DNA of 64,000 nt. Origin: Actinomyces qiguomingii (GTDB lineage Bacteria; Actinomycetota; Actinomycetes; Actinomycetales; Actinomycetaceae). The position numbers and the translations under genes are program-made. The stretch is from NCBI RefSeq assembly GCF_004102025.1, contig NZ_CP025228.1, positions 744,001 through 808,000 of the forward strand, given 5' to 3'. The notes under the pieces are model-generated. The model had not been told where the DNA came from. It searched no databases and saw only the letters and a program-made list of their open reading frames with translations. This document shows positions 1 to 9,308 of this stretch, piece after piece; the stretch's first letter is position 1, and each line of letters opens with the position of its first letter.

Positions 1-1
1 G

Positions 2-619
2 ATAGGGCTGTCCTCCTGGAGCGCGACCTGGCTGGCGGCGATCGAAAGGCTGCAGCCTTTCAGAACCCGGGTGGCGTCCTCCGTCGTGCAGCTCTTCGGC
101 GGTATCGGCAACCCCACCGTGCAGGTCAAGGCCACCCGTATGATCGACCTGCTCGCCCGCGCTACCGGGGCCGTGCCCGAGTTCTTCCCCTCACCGGCGG
201 TTCTGGGCACCGCTGCTGCTGCCGCCGAGCTGCGCAATGACCCCTCCGTCATACGCGTCCTCGAGCTGCTGCCTCAGGTAACCATTGCCCTGGTGGGTAT
301 CGGCAGCCTGGAGCCGTCGCCGCTGCTGCGCCAGTCCGGAAACATTTACTCCGACGCCGACCGGGAGGAGCTGCGCCGGGCGGGCGCCGTTGGGGACGTG
401 TGTCTGCGCTATTTCGATGCCGACGGCGACCACGTGAACTCCGATTTCGACCGCCGCCTGGTGGGGGCCGACGCCGAACAACTGCGCGCCATCCCGCGGC
501 GACTGGCGGCCGCGGGCGGACAGCGCAAGCACGCCGCCATCCGCGCCGCCCTGCGCGGCGGCTGGGTGAACATCCTCATCACCGATGCCACCACGGCACG
601 CGCCCTGCTGGCGGACTAA
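2..619 (+). CDS. SorC/DeoR-type sugar-responsive regulator, 5'-truncated by the window edge
   Basis: The frame is open from base 2 to the stop at 617-619, so the gene begins before the window and only about 205 C-terminal residues are visible. The visible part matches the sugar-phosphate-binding domain of SorC-family regulators: a WSATWLAAI stretch, then VVQLFGGIGNPTVQ, a typical family block. An ATG-like start at base 71 should not be used because the homologous sequence continues upstream of it. The DNA-binding domain is off the window, so ligand and targets cannot be judged. It is followed by a repeat block and a convergent nucleoside-hydrolase-like gene. Confidence 0.8.
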   Translation: MGLSSWSATWLAAIERLQPFRTRVASSVVQLFGGIGNPTVQVKATRMIDLLARATGAVPEFFPSPAVLGTAAAAAELRNDPSVIRVLELLPQVTIALVGIGSLEPSPLLRQSGNIYSDADREELRRAGAVGDVCLRYFDADGDHVNSDFDRRLVGADAEQLRAIPRRLAAAGGQRKHAAIRAALRGGWVNILITDATTARALLAD

Positions 620-622
620 TCG

Positions 623-745
623 GGCTCTTCCGGTTTGCGCCGTGTTCGCCGAGTTCGGTCGAAATAACCATCGAGATCGGTAGATATGACCATCGAGTTC
701 GGTTGGTGGGGCTGGTGGGGTGGGGAAGTGCCCGGATGCGGTGAG
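623..745 (+). repeat. ISL3-like left-end fragment with three 22-bp repeat units
   Basis: It starts with GGCTCTTCCGGTTT, the same end sequence as the ISL3-type element at 55251 and 56266, continues with GTGTTCGCC, and then carries three copies of the 22-bp unit (core GAGTTCGGTCGAAAT) starting at 651, 673 and 695. After the repeats the sequence still resembles the 55.3-kb copy (GGTTGGTGGGGCTGG, then a GAAGTGCCCGGAT-like stretch). No matching right end is seen nearby, so this looks like a solo left-end fragment. It lies between two convergent genes. Confidence 0.7.
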
Positions 746-842
746 CAGGCCAGGGCGGTAGACGGCAACGCCCCTGCGATCCGCTCACGGACCGGACCAT
801 GGACGGTGGAGACAACCATGGAGTCGTACCCGTCTGCGCCTC

Positions 843-1844
843 TCAGCTCTCCAGCCAATCGGACAACACGGCCAGGGAGTCGAACATATCGTCGAACAGC
901 AGCCGGTTGTCGATGCGCTGGTAGCGGCGCATCGGCCGGGTGTTCTGCGGGTAGCGGTAGGTGCCGTCTGGCGCGATGCGGGGCGTGGGGATGACGTCGT
1001 AGTAGGAGGAGGCGGCGTCCGGTTCGAAGGTGGTCTGCAATGAGGACAGCAGCACGAGCGGCTGGTCGCCGAGCACGTAGGTGGCTCCCGGATGTGCCAT
1101 GCCCGCCACCATTTCCCGCACCTGGTTCAGTTCACTCAGCAGGTAGGCGCCGACGGCTCCCGCCCGGGCGCAGCCGCGGCGGATGGTCGGCATGGATACC
1201 GTGGCGGAACGGTACACGTCGCGCGGTATCTGCCAGATACGCGCCTCGGTGTCGTTGAAGACGTAGCTGGCGCTGGCGGGGTCGAGCGCTAGGTTGTACT
1301 CCAGATCCGTGCCGCCCTCGGGCACATACGCGAGCCCCGGATGCTCCCCGCCGCCGATCCAGATTAGGGTCAGCCGATCGGCAATGGCAGGCTCCGTCTT
1401 GAAGGCGCGGGCAACATCCCCCAGCGAGCCGCCGGCTACCAGGAACAGAGGCCGGTCGTCGTCGCGCAGCGCCTCGTCGACTATGAAGCGGGAGGCGGCG
1501 GTGGGTGCGTCGTAGGTGTCGAAGCCGCGGTCGTCGCCGTCGTACAGCTCCACGCCGGTCACCCCCATGGTCGCCAGCAGTGTCTCAACGCGCTCGCGGC
1601 CGGCGCGCACGGAGGAGGCGGTGCGGTTCCAGGGGTCATCCTCCCGCAGCCGGGAGACGACGACGCCGCGCACCTGCGTGCCCTCAACCAGTAGGTGGTG
1701 GGCCAGGGCGAACAGGTCGTCGGGGTCGCCGGCGAAGTCGTTGTCGATGATGACGCGGGTGCGGGGAGTCACCCCGGGGAGCCCGTCGGCTTCGGAAAGC
1801 CAAGGGAATGAACCGTTGGTCCAGGTCTTGCGGGCGGTGGTCAT
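843..1844 (-). CDS. Nucleoside hydrolase-like protein
   Basis: 333 aa. The N-terminal RVIIDNDFAGDPDDLFAL corresponds to the Asp-rich calcium/ribose-binding motif of inosine-uridine nucleoside hydrolases and related sugar hydrolases. A second block, VAGGSLGDVARAF, fits the family's central region. The expected activity is N-ribosyl hydrolysis, or cleavage of a related glycosyl bond, in the cytoplasm; no signal peptide is seen. The ATG at 1844 is chosen because AAAGGAG lies 8 nt upstream; the in-frame ATG at 1862 overlaps that ribosome site. It lies downstream of a tetR gene on the same strand with a 14-bp palindrome between them, so TetR control is likely. The substrate is not assignable. Confidence 0.7.
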   Translation of the reverse strand: MTTARKTWTNGSFPWLSEADGLPGVTPRTRVIIDNDFAGDPDDLFALAHHLLVEGTQVRGVVVSRLREDDPWNRTASSVRAGRERVETLLATMGVTGVELYDGDDRGFDTYDAPTAASRFIVDEALRDDDRPLFLVAGGSLGDVARAFKTEPAIADRLTLIWIGGGEHPGLAYVPEGGTDLEYNLALDPASASYVFNDTEARIWQIPRDVYRSATVSMPTIRRGCARAGAVGAYLLSELNQVREMVAGMAHPGATYVLGDQPLVLLSSLQTTFEPDAASSYYDVIPTPRIAPDGTYRYPQNTRPMRRYQRIDNRLLFDDMFDSLAVLSDWLES

Positions 1845-2023
1845 GGCTTTGCTCCTTTGCAAGCGTGATCGGGGTGAATCGTGTTGGCCTCGGCCCCGGC
1901 GACGGCGCCGGCCACGATCCAGAAAGCGCGCCGGCTCAGCAGGTGCGCCTGCTCTGTGCTGGGAGTCGCGGCTGCGGCGCTGACGTCATTGGCCAGGACA
2001 TCGGCTTGCGACCGGTAGACTGT

Positions 2024-2037
2024 ATTCAATATTGAAT
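2024..2037. promoter_or_regulatory. Perfect 14-bp palindrome ATTCAATATTGAAT, candidate TetR operator
   Basis: A perfect 14-bp inverted repeat in an AT-rich spot of GC-rich DNA, 12 bp past the end of the tetR gene and about 180 bp upstream of the nucleoside-hydrolase start. Size and symmetry suit a TetR-family operator, and the only nearby regulator is the tetR gene at 2050-2733. Binding is inference. The 200 bp between the two genes holds no convincing gene. Confidence 0.5.
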
Positions 2038-2049
2038 GGAATGCGGATG

Positions 2050-2733
2050 TCAAGATCCGTCATCGATGACGTAGCGGCGCGGGTTGCGTCGCTCCGCCGC
2101 CTCCCGGATGCGCTGCAGGCGACGCATCCGCGCCGCTCTGCCGCCGGTGCGGCGCTCGGAGCCGCGCGCTCCCAGGGACTCCAGCTCGGGACTGAGGAAA
2201 CTGATGTAGATGGCGGCCATCTCCTCGGGGAGCTGTCGGTAGCCGCCGCGGATCCAGGCATCTATAAGTCCGGACAGGGCGTGGGCCTTGAAGCGGCTCA
2301 GGTACACGGCCCGGTCAGCGGCATCGGCGGCCCGGGTGTCGGAACCGGCAACCGCTGTCGGTTCCGGGGTTTCGTCAACGAGCGTGTCCACAATGACTTC
2401 GAGCAGGATGCACCCGAGCTGCGCGTCATAGACGACGTCGTTGATCTCACGCACCTGCAGGCAGAACTGGAAGCGAGCCGTGGCGCTCGCACGGTCGTCG
2501 GCCTGGTCATACCAGTGGTGCGTGGCGAAGTCCCGCCACGCAGTGCGGTACTTGTAGGCCAGCACCTCCTCCTTGGATGAGAAGTGGCGGAAGTACGTCA
2601 CCCGGCCCAGTCCGGCGAGCGAGGCGATCTGGCTAGCGGTGATCTTCTTCAACGGCATCTCGCGCATAAGTGTGAGCAGGGCGTCGCCCAAGGCGTCTTT
2701 GAGCGGTGCCGCGGTGTCTTTGAGACGAGCCAC
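2050..2733 (-). CDS. TetR family transcriptional regulator
   Basis: 227 aa from a GTG at 2733, which has GGAGG 5 nt upstream (2739-2744 on the top strand). The open frame extends further upstream but that part is low-complexity and has no ribosome site. The N-terminal helix-turn-helix is clear: ITASQIASLAGLGRVTYFRHF followed by a Ser-Lys-Glu-Glu motif, typical of TetR. The C-terminal ligand domain is generic and ends in an Arg-rich tail. Transcribed toward the nucleoside-hydrolase-like gene and the 2024 palindrome; divergent from the unknown gene at 3024. Confidence 0.85.
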   Translation of the reverse strand: MARLKDTAAPLKDALGDALLTLMREMPLKKITASQIASLAGLGRVTYFRHFSSKEEVLAYKYRTAWRDFATHHWYDQADDRASATARFQFCLQVREINDVVYDAQLGCILLEVIVDTLVDETPEPTAVAGSDTRAADAADRAVYLSRFKAHALSGLIDAWIRGGYRQLPEEMAAIYISFLSPELESLGARGSERRTGGRAARMRRLQRIREAAERRNPRRYVIDDGS

Positions 2734-3023
2734 GATGACCTCCAGGGATCGGTCGAGTCGGCGATGGGTTAGCCCGCGATCGCATGCCGAGACTACGGCG
2801 GGGCGTTCCCGGTTCGCAATATAGCGATACTGTCGGGGCAGACACGCCCAGGCACAACGATTCGATTGCGGGACATTACGCCGTCGTCCCGGCGACCATC
2901 GGGCGGACCCACTACCTGGCGGCGGGTCGGGCGGTCGCCCGGCGGCGGGCCGGGCGTGGAAGAATGGCTCATGCGCAACCTCGAGGGCAACGCGCGCGAG
3001 GGAACCACCCCTGGGAGGCAACT

Positions 3024-4937
3024 TTGGTCAAACGGAGGCGGAAGGACAAACGTCCGGCTGCGGCGCGCCCCGCGACGCCCGCCGACGTTGCCCGTCCGCG
3101 CACCCCGGAACCGGTTGTGGTGTCAACACCGGACCGTGCCCATGATCTCGCCGCCCTTCTGCTGGACGAGCACCGAGAGGCCGCCGTCGCCGTGGTCTCC
3201 ACTCCGGCGGGCAGCGAGGAGCCACTCATCGACGCCGTCGCCCTGGCCCGTTACGGACGTGGAGTGGTGCCGGTCTATGTGCTGGTGACGGGCCGGGCCT
3301 CGTACGCCTTCGCGGATGCGATGCCCCCGTACACCCAGGTGTACGGCGGGGCCGGCCGCATTTACACCCCGGACCTCGCCTGGGTGACGGACTGGAGGAG
3401 CTCTAGGCTGTTCCTGGCCGATGACGAGGCCTCCGGCCAGCGGGCAACCGACGGCTTGATCGGAGAGCTCGCACGCCTGCTGCCCTATGAGGGCCGGTCT
3501 ACGACGACACGAAGCTTCGAAGGGATCGTGAGGATGCTGATTCCCCCGTCCCGCGCACTGGTCGAAGGCGGCAGTGATGGCGCGACCCTGGCCACCATCT
3601 CACCGGAGGACTCCGTGCCCGCACTCGGTGTGAGCATCGGTCAGCTTGTCACCGAGGGACAACACGTCGAGGGCACCTACGACGCCACCACCGGTTACCT
3701 CGACGTCTCCGCCGGCGTCCTGTCATCGCAGCACGCGCTGGGTGGGCTGACTGCCGGGGAAGTCGTCCTGGTCAGGGTTTCCGCCATGACGCCGGACGAG
3801 TTGATCGTTGAGCCCTATCCACGAGTCACGGTCCGCATACCCAAGGCCCGCGTGACCCCAAATCCCTTCGACAGCCTGGATGACTTGTTCTGGATCGGCG
3901 CTGTGGCGCGCGCCCGCGTCGAGGCCACTGAAGACGAGCTCCTACTGTCCATGGATGATGTCGACGACGACGAGCCGGTCCGCACGGCGTCGAGCCTGCT
4001 TCCGGGAGGGCCGCCTTGGCTGGAGGAGACGGGGGCGGCTGCTTGGGAGGGCGCTGACTTGGTGGCGGGAGGCGCAGACCCCGTATCCGGGAAGGGGACG
4101 CCGTCCGCCGCGGATGAGCCTCCGCCTCAGGCGGTGTTGCCGGACGGCGACGCCGAGGACGCCGCTGCGAGTGAAGGCGGAGCCGAATCGGCGCCCCTGG
4201 GTGTGGGCGAGGCGGAAGAGGATGCCCGGGCGCGCCGCATCATTGAGCTGGAACGCAGTCTGGCCAGTGCACGGGAGAGCCTGTCACGGCTCGCCGACCG
4301 ACTGGATCAGGAACGCGAGCAGGCCGAGCATCTGCGCATGGAGCTGTCGCTGACCAGGCAGCTTCAGCGTGAGGCGACGCACGAGGTCGCACAGCTGACC
4401 GAGCGGCTCCAGCACTCCATGTCGCAGCACCGCCACGCCTCCCGCAAACTTGCGCAGCGCAAGGCCGAGCGGGAGGAGACGCGTAGTGCTGCGGGCGACG
4501 GAGAGGATTCCTCCCACACCGCGCAAGCACTGTTCCTGGACCCGGAGGATCAGCTGCGTCATGAGATCTACGTGGCCTGGGCGGAACTGACGCCGCCGCA
4601 GGACAAGGCGCTGTGGCCGCTCCCAACTGACTACGCGGTGGGCCCCGGATTCATAGACTCGCTCAATGCGCTGGAGGGGGTGGATCATGAACGCGTGCTG
4701 CGGGTGGTGGTAGAGGTTCTCACCGGCCGGGTAAAGGACATCCCGTCGCGGCAATTGCATCGGCTGCGTATGAGCACTCACAGCAGCCAGGCGCGTACGC
4801 GCGAGGACGGCGCCGTCGCTTTCCGTGTGGCCGTCCAGGTCAAGACGCCGTCGGCTCGCAGGCTGCACTTCTGGCGTCTGCCTGATGGCCGCGTAGAACT
4901 GATTAATGTGGCCGTGCACGATCAGATAGACATCTGA
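3024..4937 (+). CDS. Multidomain protein of unknown function with central coiled coil
   Basis: 637 aa from a TTG at 3024 with GGGAGG 5 nt upstream; the upstream open frame looks like non-coding translation. Layout: a basic N-terminus (KRRRKDKR); a domain at about 30-160 with VVVSTP and VYGGAGRIYTPD motifs; a beta-rich segment at about 210-320 with a pattern loosely like an S1/OB fold; an acidic Pro-rich linker; a long heptad-type helix at about 400-490; and a C-terminal domain at about 510-637 with LRM, REDGA and TPSARRLHFWRLPDG motifs. No signal peptide or membrane segment. I do not recognise a named family. The coiled coil suggests oligomerisation and the OB-like part may bind nucleic acid; both are inference. 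Confidence 0.8.
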   Translation: MVKRRRKDKRPAAARPATPADVARPRTPEPVVVSTPDRAHDLAALLLDEHREAAVAVVSTPAGSEEPLIDAVALARYGRGVVPVYVLVTGRASYAFADAMPPYTQVYGGAGRIYTPDLAWVTDWRSSRLFLADDEASGQRATDGLIGELARLLPYEGRSTTTRSFEGIVRMLIPPSRALVEGGSDGATLATISPEDSVPALGVSIGQLVTEGQHVEGTYDATTGYLDVSAGVLSSQHALGGLTAGEVVLVRVSAMTPDELIVEPYPRVTVRIPKARVTPNPFDSLDDLFWIGAVARARVEATEDELLLSMDDVDDDEPVRTASSLLPGGPPWLEETGAAAWEGADLVAGGADPVSGKGTPSAADEPPPQAVLPDGDAEDAAASEGGAESAPLGVGEAEEDARARRIIELERSLASARESLSRLADRLDQEREQAEHLRMELSLTRQLQREATHEVAQLTERLQHSMSQHRHASRKLAQRKAEREETRSAAGDGEDSSHTAQALFLDPEDQLRHEIYVAWAELTPPQDKALWPLPTDYAVGPGFIDSLNALEGVDHERVLRVVVEVLTGRVKDIPSRQLHRLRMSTHSSQARTREDGAVAFRVAVQVKTPSARRLHFWRLPDGRVELINVAVHDQIDI

Positions 4938-5062
4938 CCGGTGACAGCACGACATCATACGGAGGCGGGCATGGTGTCCGAAGGGCTGGCAAGCCGGCTC
5001 TCCCCGCCCAACGTGCTCGCATGCCGGCAGAGCTCGTTTAAGAGGTCGGAATTCATGTCGGT

Positions 5063-7531
5063 GTGGGGCGATACCGTGGAGGCATGTTGGAGGGCAGGGG
5101 CGCCAAGGACCAAGCCATCGGGGCTTGCGTGGCGGAGGCTGTGCCACCGGCGGCCAAGAATCGGTTGCCGGTGGCGGCACCGATGGCCGCGCGGGCAGTG
5201 TCGGGCGGGCGCGCTGCGGACCCGGATGCGCTGGTCGGGCGCCTGGCCGAGGCGCCGGCGGGGGCCGGTTTGGCGAGTTTGGTCGAGGAGCTGCTGGCAG
5301 GTCTGCTAGTGGCTGCCCGCGGTGACCGGGATGAGGCGCAGGTGGATGAGGCAGACGTTGAGGTCACTGAGGTGCTGGATGTCCCTGAACTGGATGGAGT
5401 ACTGGAGGCTGTCACCAGTCCCGCCGATCGGAGCCTGGCGCAGGCGGCCGGGGCACTTGGCGTGGACTGGGGCGAGGGGACCGGGATTGACGCTTTGGCC
5501 GCGCTGGGCGGTGAAGTACTCAGTGAACTGGTGACGGCCTGCCACCGGCTGGGGGCTTGGGCCGCCTGGGCGGAGGCGGTGGCGGCTGCCTGCCTGGCGC
5601 GGACCGCGGAGATGAACCGGGGAACGGCCCCATGGGGGCCTGATGGAGTGCCCCAGCAGCTGGTGACCGAGGATGAACGGCGTTTTACCACCACCAATGA
5701 GATCGCCTGCCGCCTGGGGGTGGCGCGCGCTACTGCTGGCCGGATTGTTGATCGGGGGCAGGTGCTGCTTCGTCCCGAGTTCGCGCTTACAGAGGTATTG
5801 CACCGCTCGGGACTGCTGGATCAGTCTAAGACCACGTTGATTGCGCGCCGTCTTGACGATGTCGATACGGGCGTTGCAGCTGCGGTGCAGGAGCGGGTGC
5901 TTGCTCGTGCTCCCCGTAGGACGGCCTCGCAGCTGGGACGCGATATAGACCGTGCTCTGGCCGCTCTTGATCCCGAGGGTGGCAGCAGTCTCCGTAGGCG
6001 TGACGTGGCGGGTCGGCATGTGACTCGTCCTCGACAGGCGGGTGAGGGCACCCATGAGATGCGGTTGCTGCTGCCCAGTCTTGACGCGTTCCTGCTGGAT
6101 GCGACCCTGGACGCCATTGCCGCTTCTGCCCGCGCGGCCGGCGATCAGCGCAGCCTCGGCCAGTTGCGTGCCGATGCCATCACCGGCATGACCCTGCGTA
6201 CCTTACAAGGCAGTCAGCATGTAGCTTGCCGAAGCGAGGGCGGGGCACTGGAGCCGGATGGAGCCGATACCGGGGACGTTGGCCTTGTTGGGCGGTCCCC
6301 CGCCTTCCCAGTATCCGGGACCGATGATCCCGCCCCTGCGGTATCCGGGACCGACGATTCCGGCGGTGCTGAGGATTCCGGTGTGGTGCCCGTTGGCGTG
6401 GGAGCTGGTGCCAGTGGGCATTTGTTGCCCGATGGGGTGCCGCTGGAGGGGTTGCTGGCTAGCCTGAGTGGGCTGGTGGACTCCACCCATCCTTGGTGGA
6501 CACCGTCGGGGATTGAGCCGGTTTTTCCTCCGCCGGGAATCACGGTCAATGTTGACCTTACGGTCCCTTTGAACATGCTGGTGCCCGGCGTTGGGCAGGT
6601 CGATGACGAACCGCCACAACACCATAAGGCGGCATCTGATACTAGCCAGGCGGCTGCGTCCCCGAATCAAGGGAGCAGTGTGGCTGTGGCCGTGGTTGAT
6701 TACGGGAGTAGTGTGCCCTCCGCCCGCGGGAGTCTGTGCACTCCCGGCGGCCCGAGTCCGTCCGCAGGCGGTGGGCCTGGGCTACCCGCGCATACGCAGG
6801 TGGCGGAGCATGCGCAGATAGCGGAGCATGCGCAGGTAGCTGAGGTTGTGATCGGCGGTAACAGCCTGCCGGTGCCCACGCTTACCGCCAGGGCGTTGGC
6901 AGCGGGGGGTGTTTGGCGCCGTCTGGTAACCGACCCGCTCTCAGGAACCGTCCTGGACGTGGGCCGCACCCACTACCGGCCTCCGGCCGGCCTGCGCGAT
7001 CTTGTGCAGGCTCGTGATCGCCAGTGCGCATTCCCGGGCTGCACGGTGCCGGCCCAGCGCTGCGACATCGACCACATCACCCCCTGGTCCCAGGGCGGCA
7101 CCACCAGCCTGGACAACCTGACCAGCCTGTGCGAGGCCCACCATCGCCTGAAGCACACCCCCGGATGGACCCTCACTCGGCAGGACGACGGCGCCCTATT
7201 GTGGACCACGCCCACTGGGGTTCGTTATCGGCGCGCAATGGACGGCACCATCACCATGATGGCCCACAAGATCGGTCCGCGCCAACTGGCAGTTCCCGCC
7301 CGGCCGATCCCCAAGCAACTGAGCTCCGCCGTCAACGACGCGGTGGTCGACCGTCTCCAGCACGGCCTGGATCTGGCTGTCGGCCCCGGTGAGGCCAGTC
7401 GACCTCCGGTGGTCGCCAGCCGCGGACCTCACCCCGGCCAACCTGTCGGAGCCTTCGAGTCTGTGCCTTACCCCCAGGCGCTGCACGACCTCGGCCTGGC
7501 GCCTCTACTAGACCAGATCCCACCCTTCTGA
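5063..7531 (+). CDS. DUF222 / 13E12-type HNH endonuclease domain protein
   Basis: Up to 822 aa; start uncertain between GTG 5063 and ATG 5084, neither with a well-spaced ribosome site. The N-terminal half matches the DUF222 domain of actinobacterial 13E12-repeat proteins. The C-terminus, from about residue 650, has a HNH nuclease motif: RDRQCAFPGC, then CDIDHITPW, SLDNLTSLC and HHRLKH, with all expected Cys and His ligands. Between them lies a long low-complexity linker with short tandem peptide repeats (VSGTDD twice, AEHAQ three times), which makes it longer than typical relatives. Often multicopy and thought to be mobile; the biological role is unknown. It stands alone here. Confidence 0.85.
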   Translation: MGRYRGGMLEGRGAKDQAIGACVAEAVPPAAKNRLPVAAPMAARAVSGGRAADPDALVGRLAEAPAGAGLASLVEELLAGLLVAARGDRDEAQVDEADVEVTEVLDVPELDGVLEAVTSPADRSLAQAAGALGVDWGEGTGIDALAALGGEVLSELVTACHRLGAWAAWAEAVAAACLARTAEMNRGTAPWGPDGVPQQLVTEDERRFTTTNEIACRLGVARATAGRIVDRGQVLLRPEFALTEVLHRSGLLDQSKTTLIARRLDDVDTGVAAAVQERVLARAPRRTASQLGRDIDRALAALDPEGGSSLRRRDVAGRHVTRPRQAGEGTHEMRLLLPSLDAFLLDATLDAIAASARAAGDQRSLGQLRADAITGMTLRTLQGSQHVACRSEGGALEPDGADTGDVGLVGRSPAFPVSGTDDPAPAVSGTDDSGGAEDSGVVPVGVGAGASGHLLPDGVPLEGLLASLSGLVDSTHPWWTPSGIEPVFPPPGITVNVDLTVPLNMLVPGVGQVDDEPPQHHKAASDTSQAAASPNQGSSVAVAVVDYGSSVPSARGSLCTPGGPSPSAGGGPGLPAHTQVAEHAQIAEHAQVAEVVIGGNSLPVPTLTARALAAGGVWRRLVTDPLSGTVLDVGRTHYRPPAGLRDLVQARDRQCAFPGCTVPAQRCDIDHITPWSQGGTTSLDNLTSLCEAHHRLKHTPGWTLTRQDDGALLWTTPTGVRYRRAMDGTITMMAHKIGPRQLAVPARPIPKQLSSAVNDAVVDRLQHGLDLAVGPGEASRPPVVASRGPHPGQPVGAFESVPYPQALHDLGLAPLLDQIPPF
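6311..6362 (+). repeat. In-gene tandem repeat (VSGTDD units)
   Basis: Two near-identical copies of about 30 bp with core GTATCCGGGACCGA, translated as two VSGTDD peptides in the linker of the DUF222/HNH protein. They keep the reading frame. They look like slippage products in a flexible region. Confidence 0.6.
6792..6845 (+). repeat. In-gene 18-bp tandem repeat (AEHAQ units)
   Basis: Three 18-bp units with core GCGGAGCATGCGCAG, translated as repeated VAEHAQ/IAEHAQ peptides just before the conserved pre-HNH region. The period is a multiple of three, so copy-number change would not break the frame. Confidence 0.65.
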
Positions 7532-7604
7532 CCTCGTCCACAACACAGTTGACGACCGCTGGTGCGGTAGGGGCAGAGGATTGTCTGGGAAAGTTGTAGC
7601 GGCG

Positions 7605-9158
7605 TCAGGAACCAAGTTCCAGGGAGGCAGTCACGTAGCCGGCGCGGGGGAGAACTAGCTCGAGGACGCCGTTGCATAAAGACCAGTCGGAGAAGACAAC
7701 CGGTTTCACGGTGTCAGGCGCTCCGGGAGTGTTGTGCGCGTCGAGCGCATCGGCGGTCAGCACCAGCATCCTGTCCACCGCCGCCGCTGCGCCACGCAGA
7801 TCCAAACGGATCGTGTGGGCGGTCTCGGCGTCGAGGTTCGTGGCCGAAATGAGTGCGCTGCCTTCCTTGCGGGAGGCGGAGACCGACACCACCGGGAAGG
7901 GGCGGGCGCAGACGCCGGCGTGGACGGGCAGGTCATCAACCCAGTTCACGTCGAGGCGGGTAGCGTCATGATGGCAGACGTTCATCGCCAGGACATGGTA
8001 GGTGGGAGTCAGCACCATGGTGCCGGTGCCCGGGTCGGTGAGGATCGGTGCCTGGAGCACGTTGACCAGTTGGGCCAGGTTGGCCATAACAACACGCTCG
8101 GCGTGCCGGTGAAAGACATCGAAATGCAGCGAGGCGATGAGCGCATCGCGCAGAGTGTTGTCCTGTTGCAGGAAATGCGGGTTGGTGCCTGGCTTCGGCT
8201 CCCACCAGGCGCCCCATTCGTCGACGACTAGCCCCACTGTGCGCAAAGGGTCGTACCGGTCCATGACCGTGGAGTGTCGGGTGAGCAGCTCCTCCATCCG
8301 CCAAGCGTTGGCGAAGACGGCGTACCAGGCGTCAGTGCTGAATCCGCGGGCCTGGCCCTTGGCCTCGAAGGAGTCGGCGAAGGTATAGGAGTGCAGGCTG
8401 ATCGCCTGGTAGGGGGCGGGTTCGGAGTACGGGGAGATATCGCAGACCAGATCGCGCATCAGCGTATCGGTCCACTCGTAATCGTCCGCGTTCGCGCCGG
8501 CGGCGATCCGTACCATCCGGCCCTCGCCGTGGCTACGTATGAAGGTGGCGTAGCGGCGGGCTTGGGCGGTGTAGACCTGTGCGCTCATATTCCCGCCACA
8601 ACCCCACGGCTCGTTGCCTATGCCGAAGAACGGCACTTGCCAGGGATCCTTGCGGCCATTGGCACGTCGTAGGCGCGCCATGGGGCAGTCCCCCTCCCGG
8701 GTGAGATAGTCGACCCACTCACTCATCTCCTGCACCGTGCCCGAGCCGACGTTGCCCGTGATGTAGGGGGCGGCGCCGAGCAGCTCGCATAGCTCCATGA
8801 ACTCGTGTGTTCCGAAGGAATTGTCTTCCAACACCTCGCCCCAGTTGGTGTTGACCATGGTGGGACGCTGGTCCCGGGGACCGATCCCGTCCCGCCAGTG
8901 ATACTCATCGGCGAAGCAGCCGCCGGGCCAGCGCAGGTTGGGGATGGCAATTGATCTCAGGGCCGCTATCACGTCCCGGCGCAGGCCGTGAATGTTGGGA
9001 ATGGAGGAGTCCTCGCCGACGTAAAGGCCGCCGTATATGCACCGGCCCAGGTGCTCGGCGAAGTGGCCGTAGATGTGGCGTGAGATGGTGGGGCCGGGTA
9101 CGTCCAGGTCGACGACGGCGCGGGGTGGGGTGGGACTGGCGGTGGGCATCTGCAACAT
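7605..9158 (-). CDS. Alpha-L-arabinofuranosidase, GH51 (first copy)
   Basis: 517 aa, normal GH51 length, no signal peptide, so probably cytoplasmic. GH51 enzymes cleave terminal alpha-L-arabinofuranosyl residues from arabinan or arabinoxylan oligosaccharides. Visible landmarks: ISRHIYGHFAEHLGRCIYGG near the N-terminus, RWPGGCFADEYHW, the acid/base Glu183 in GIGNEPWGCGG, and the nucleophile Glu314 in VVDEWGAWW. The ATG at 9158 is preceded by AGGA. A lacI gene lies directly upstream on the same strand with a 150-bp gap holding a TATCGATA palindrome. A second GH51 at 30295 differs in motif context, suggesting different linkage preference. Confidence 0.93.
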   Translation of the reverse strand: MLQMPTASPTPPRAVVDLDVPGPTISRHIYGHFAEHLGRCIYGGLYVGEDSSIPNIHGLRRDVIAALRSIAIPNLRWPGGCFADEYHWRDGIGPRDQRPTMVNTNWGEVLEDNSFGTHEFMELCELLGAAPYITGNVGSGTVQEMSEWVDYLTREGDCPMARLRRANGRKDPWQVPFFGIGNEPWGCGGNMSAQVYTAQARRYATFIRSHGEGRMVRIAAGANADDYEWTDTLMRDLVCDISPYSEPAPYQAISLHSYTFADSFEAKGQARGFSTDAWYAVFANAWRMEELLTRHSTVMDRYDPLRTVGLVVDEWGAWWEPKPGTNPHFLQQDNTLRDALIASLHFDVFHRHAERVVMANLAQLVNVLQAPILTDPGTGTMVLTPTYHVLAMNVCHHDATRLDVNWVDDLPVHAGVCARPFPVVSVSASRKEGSALISATNLDAETAHTIRLDLRGAAAAVDRMLVLTADALDAHNTPGAPDTVKPVVFSDWSLCNGVLELVLPRAGYVTASLELGS

Positions 9159-9219
9159 CCTTGTCCTATGAGCTCAGCCGTGGTCTGCGTAACAGCTCGC
9201 AGTGGCATCCCCATCAGTG

Positions 9220-9227
9220 TATCGATA
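9220..9227. promoter_or_regulatory. TATCGATA palindrome upstream of GH51, weak operator candidate
   Basis: Eight-base palindrome embedded in TGTATCGATAAATC, 62 bp upstream of the GH51 start in the gap between lacI and GH51. LacI operators usually have a central CG dyad with A/T-rich half-sites, which this shows. Too short to be firm. Confidence 0.3.
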
Positions 9228-9308
9228 AATCAAGATATGTGTGGTGGGTACTCCGTGATGCGACGGCCAGCGCGGGCCTTGGTCTTCGGCATGAGGACTT
9301 TCGCTGAA

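Noticed and set aside
1841..2053. Small minus-strand frame between tetR and the nucleoside hydrolase
   Set aside because: No ribosome site, overlaps the operator and the start region of the next gene, no recognisable sequence.
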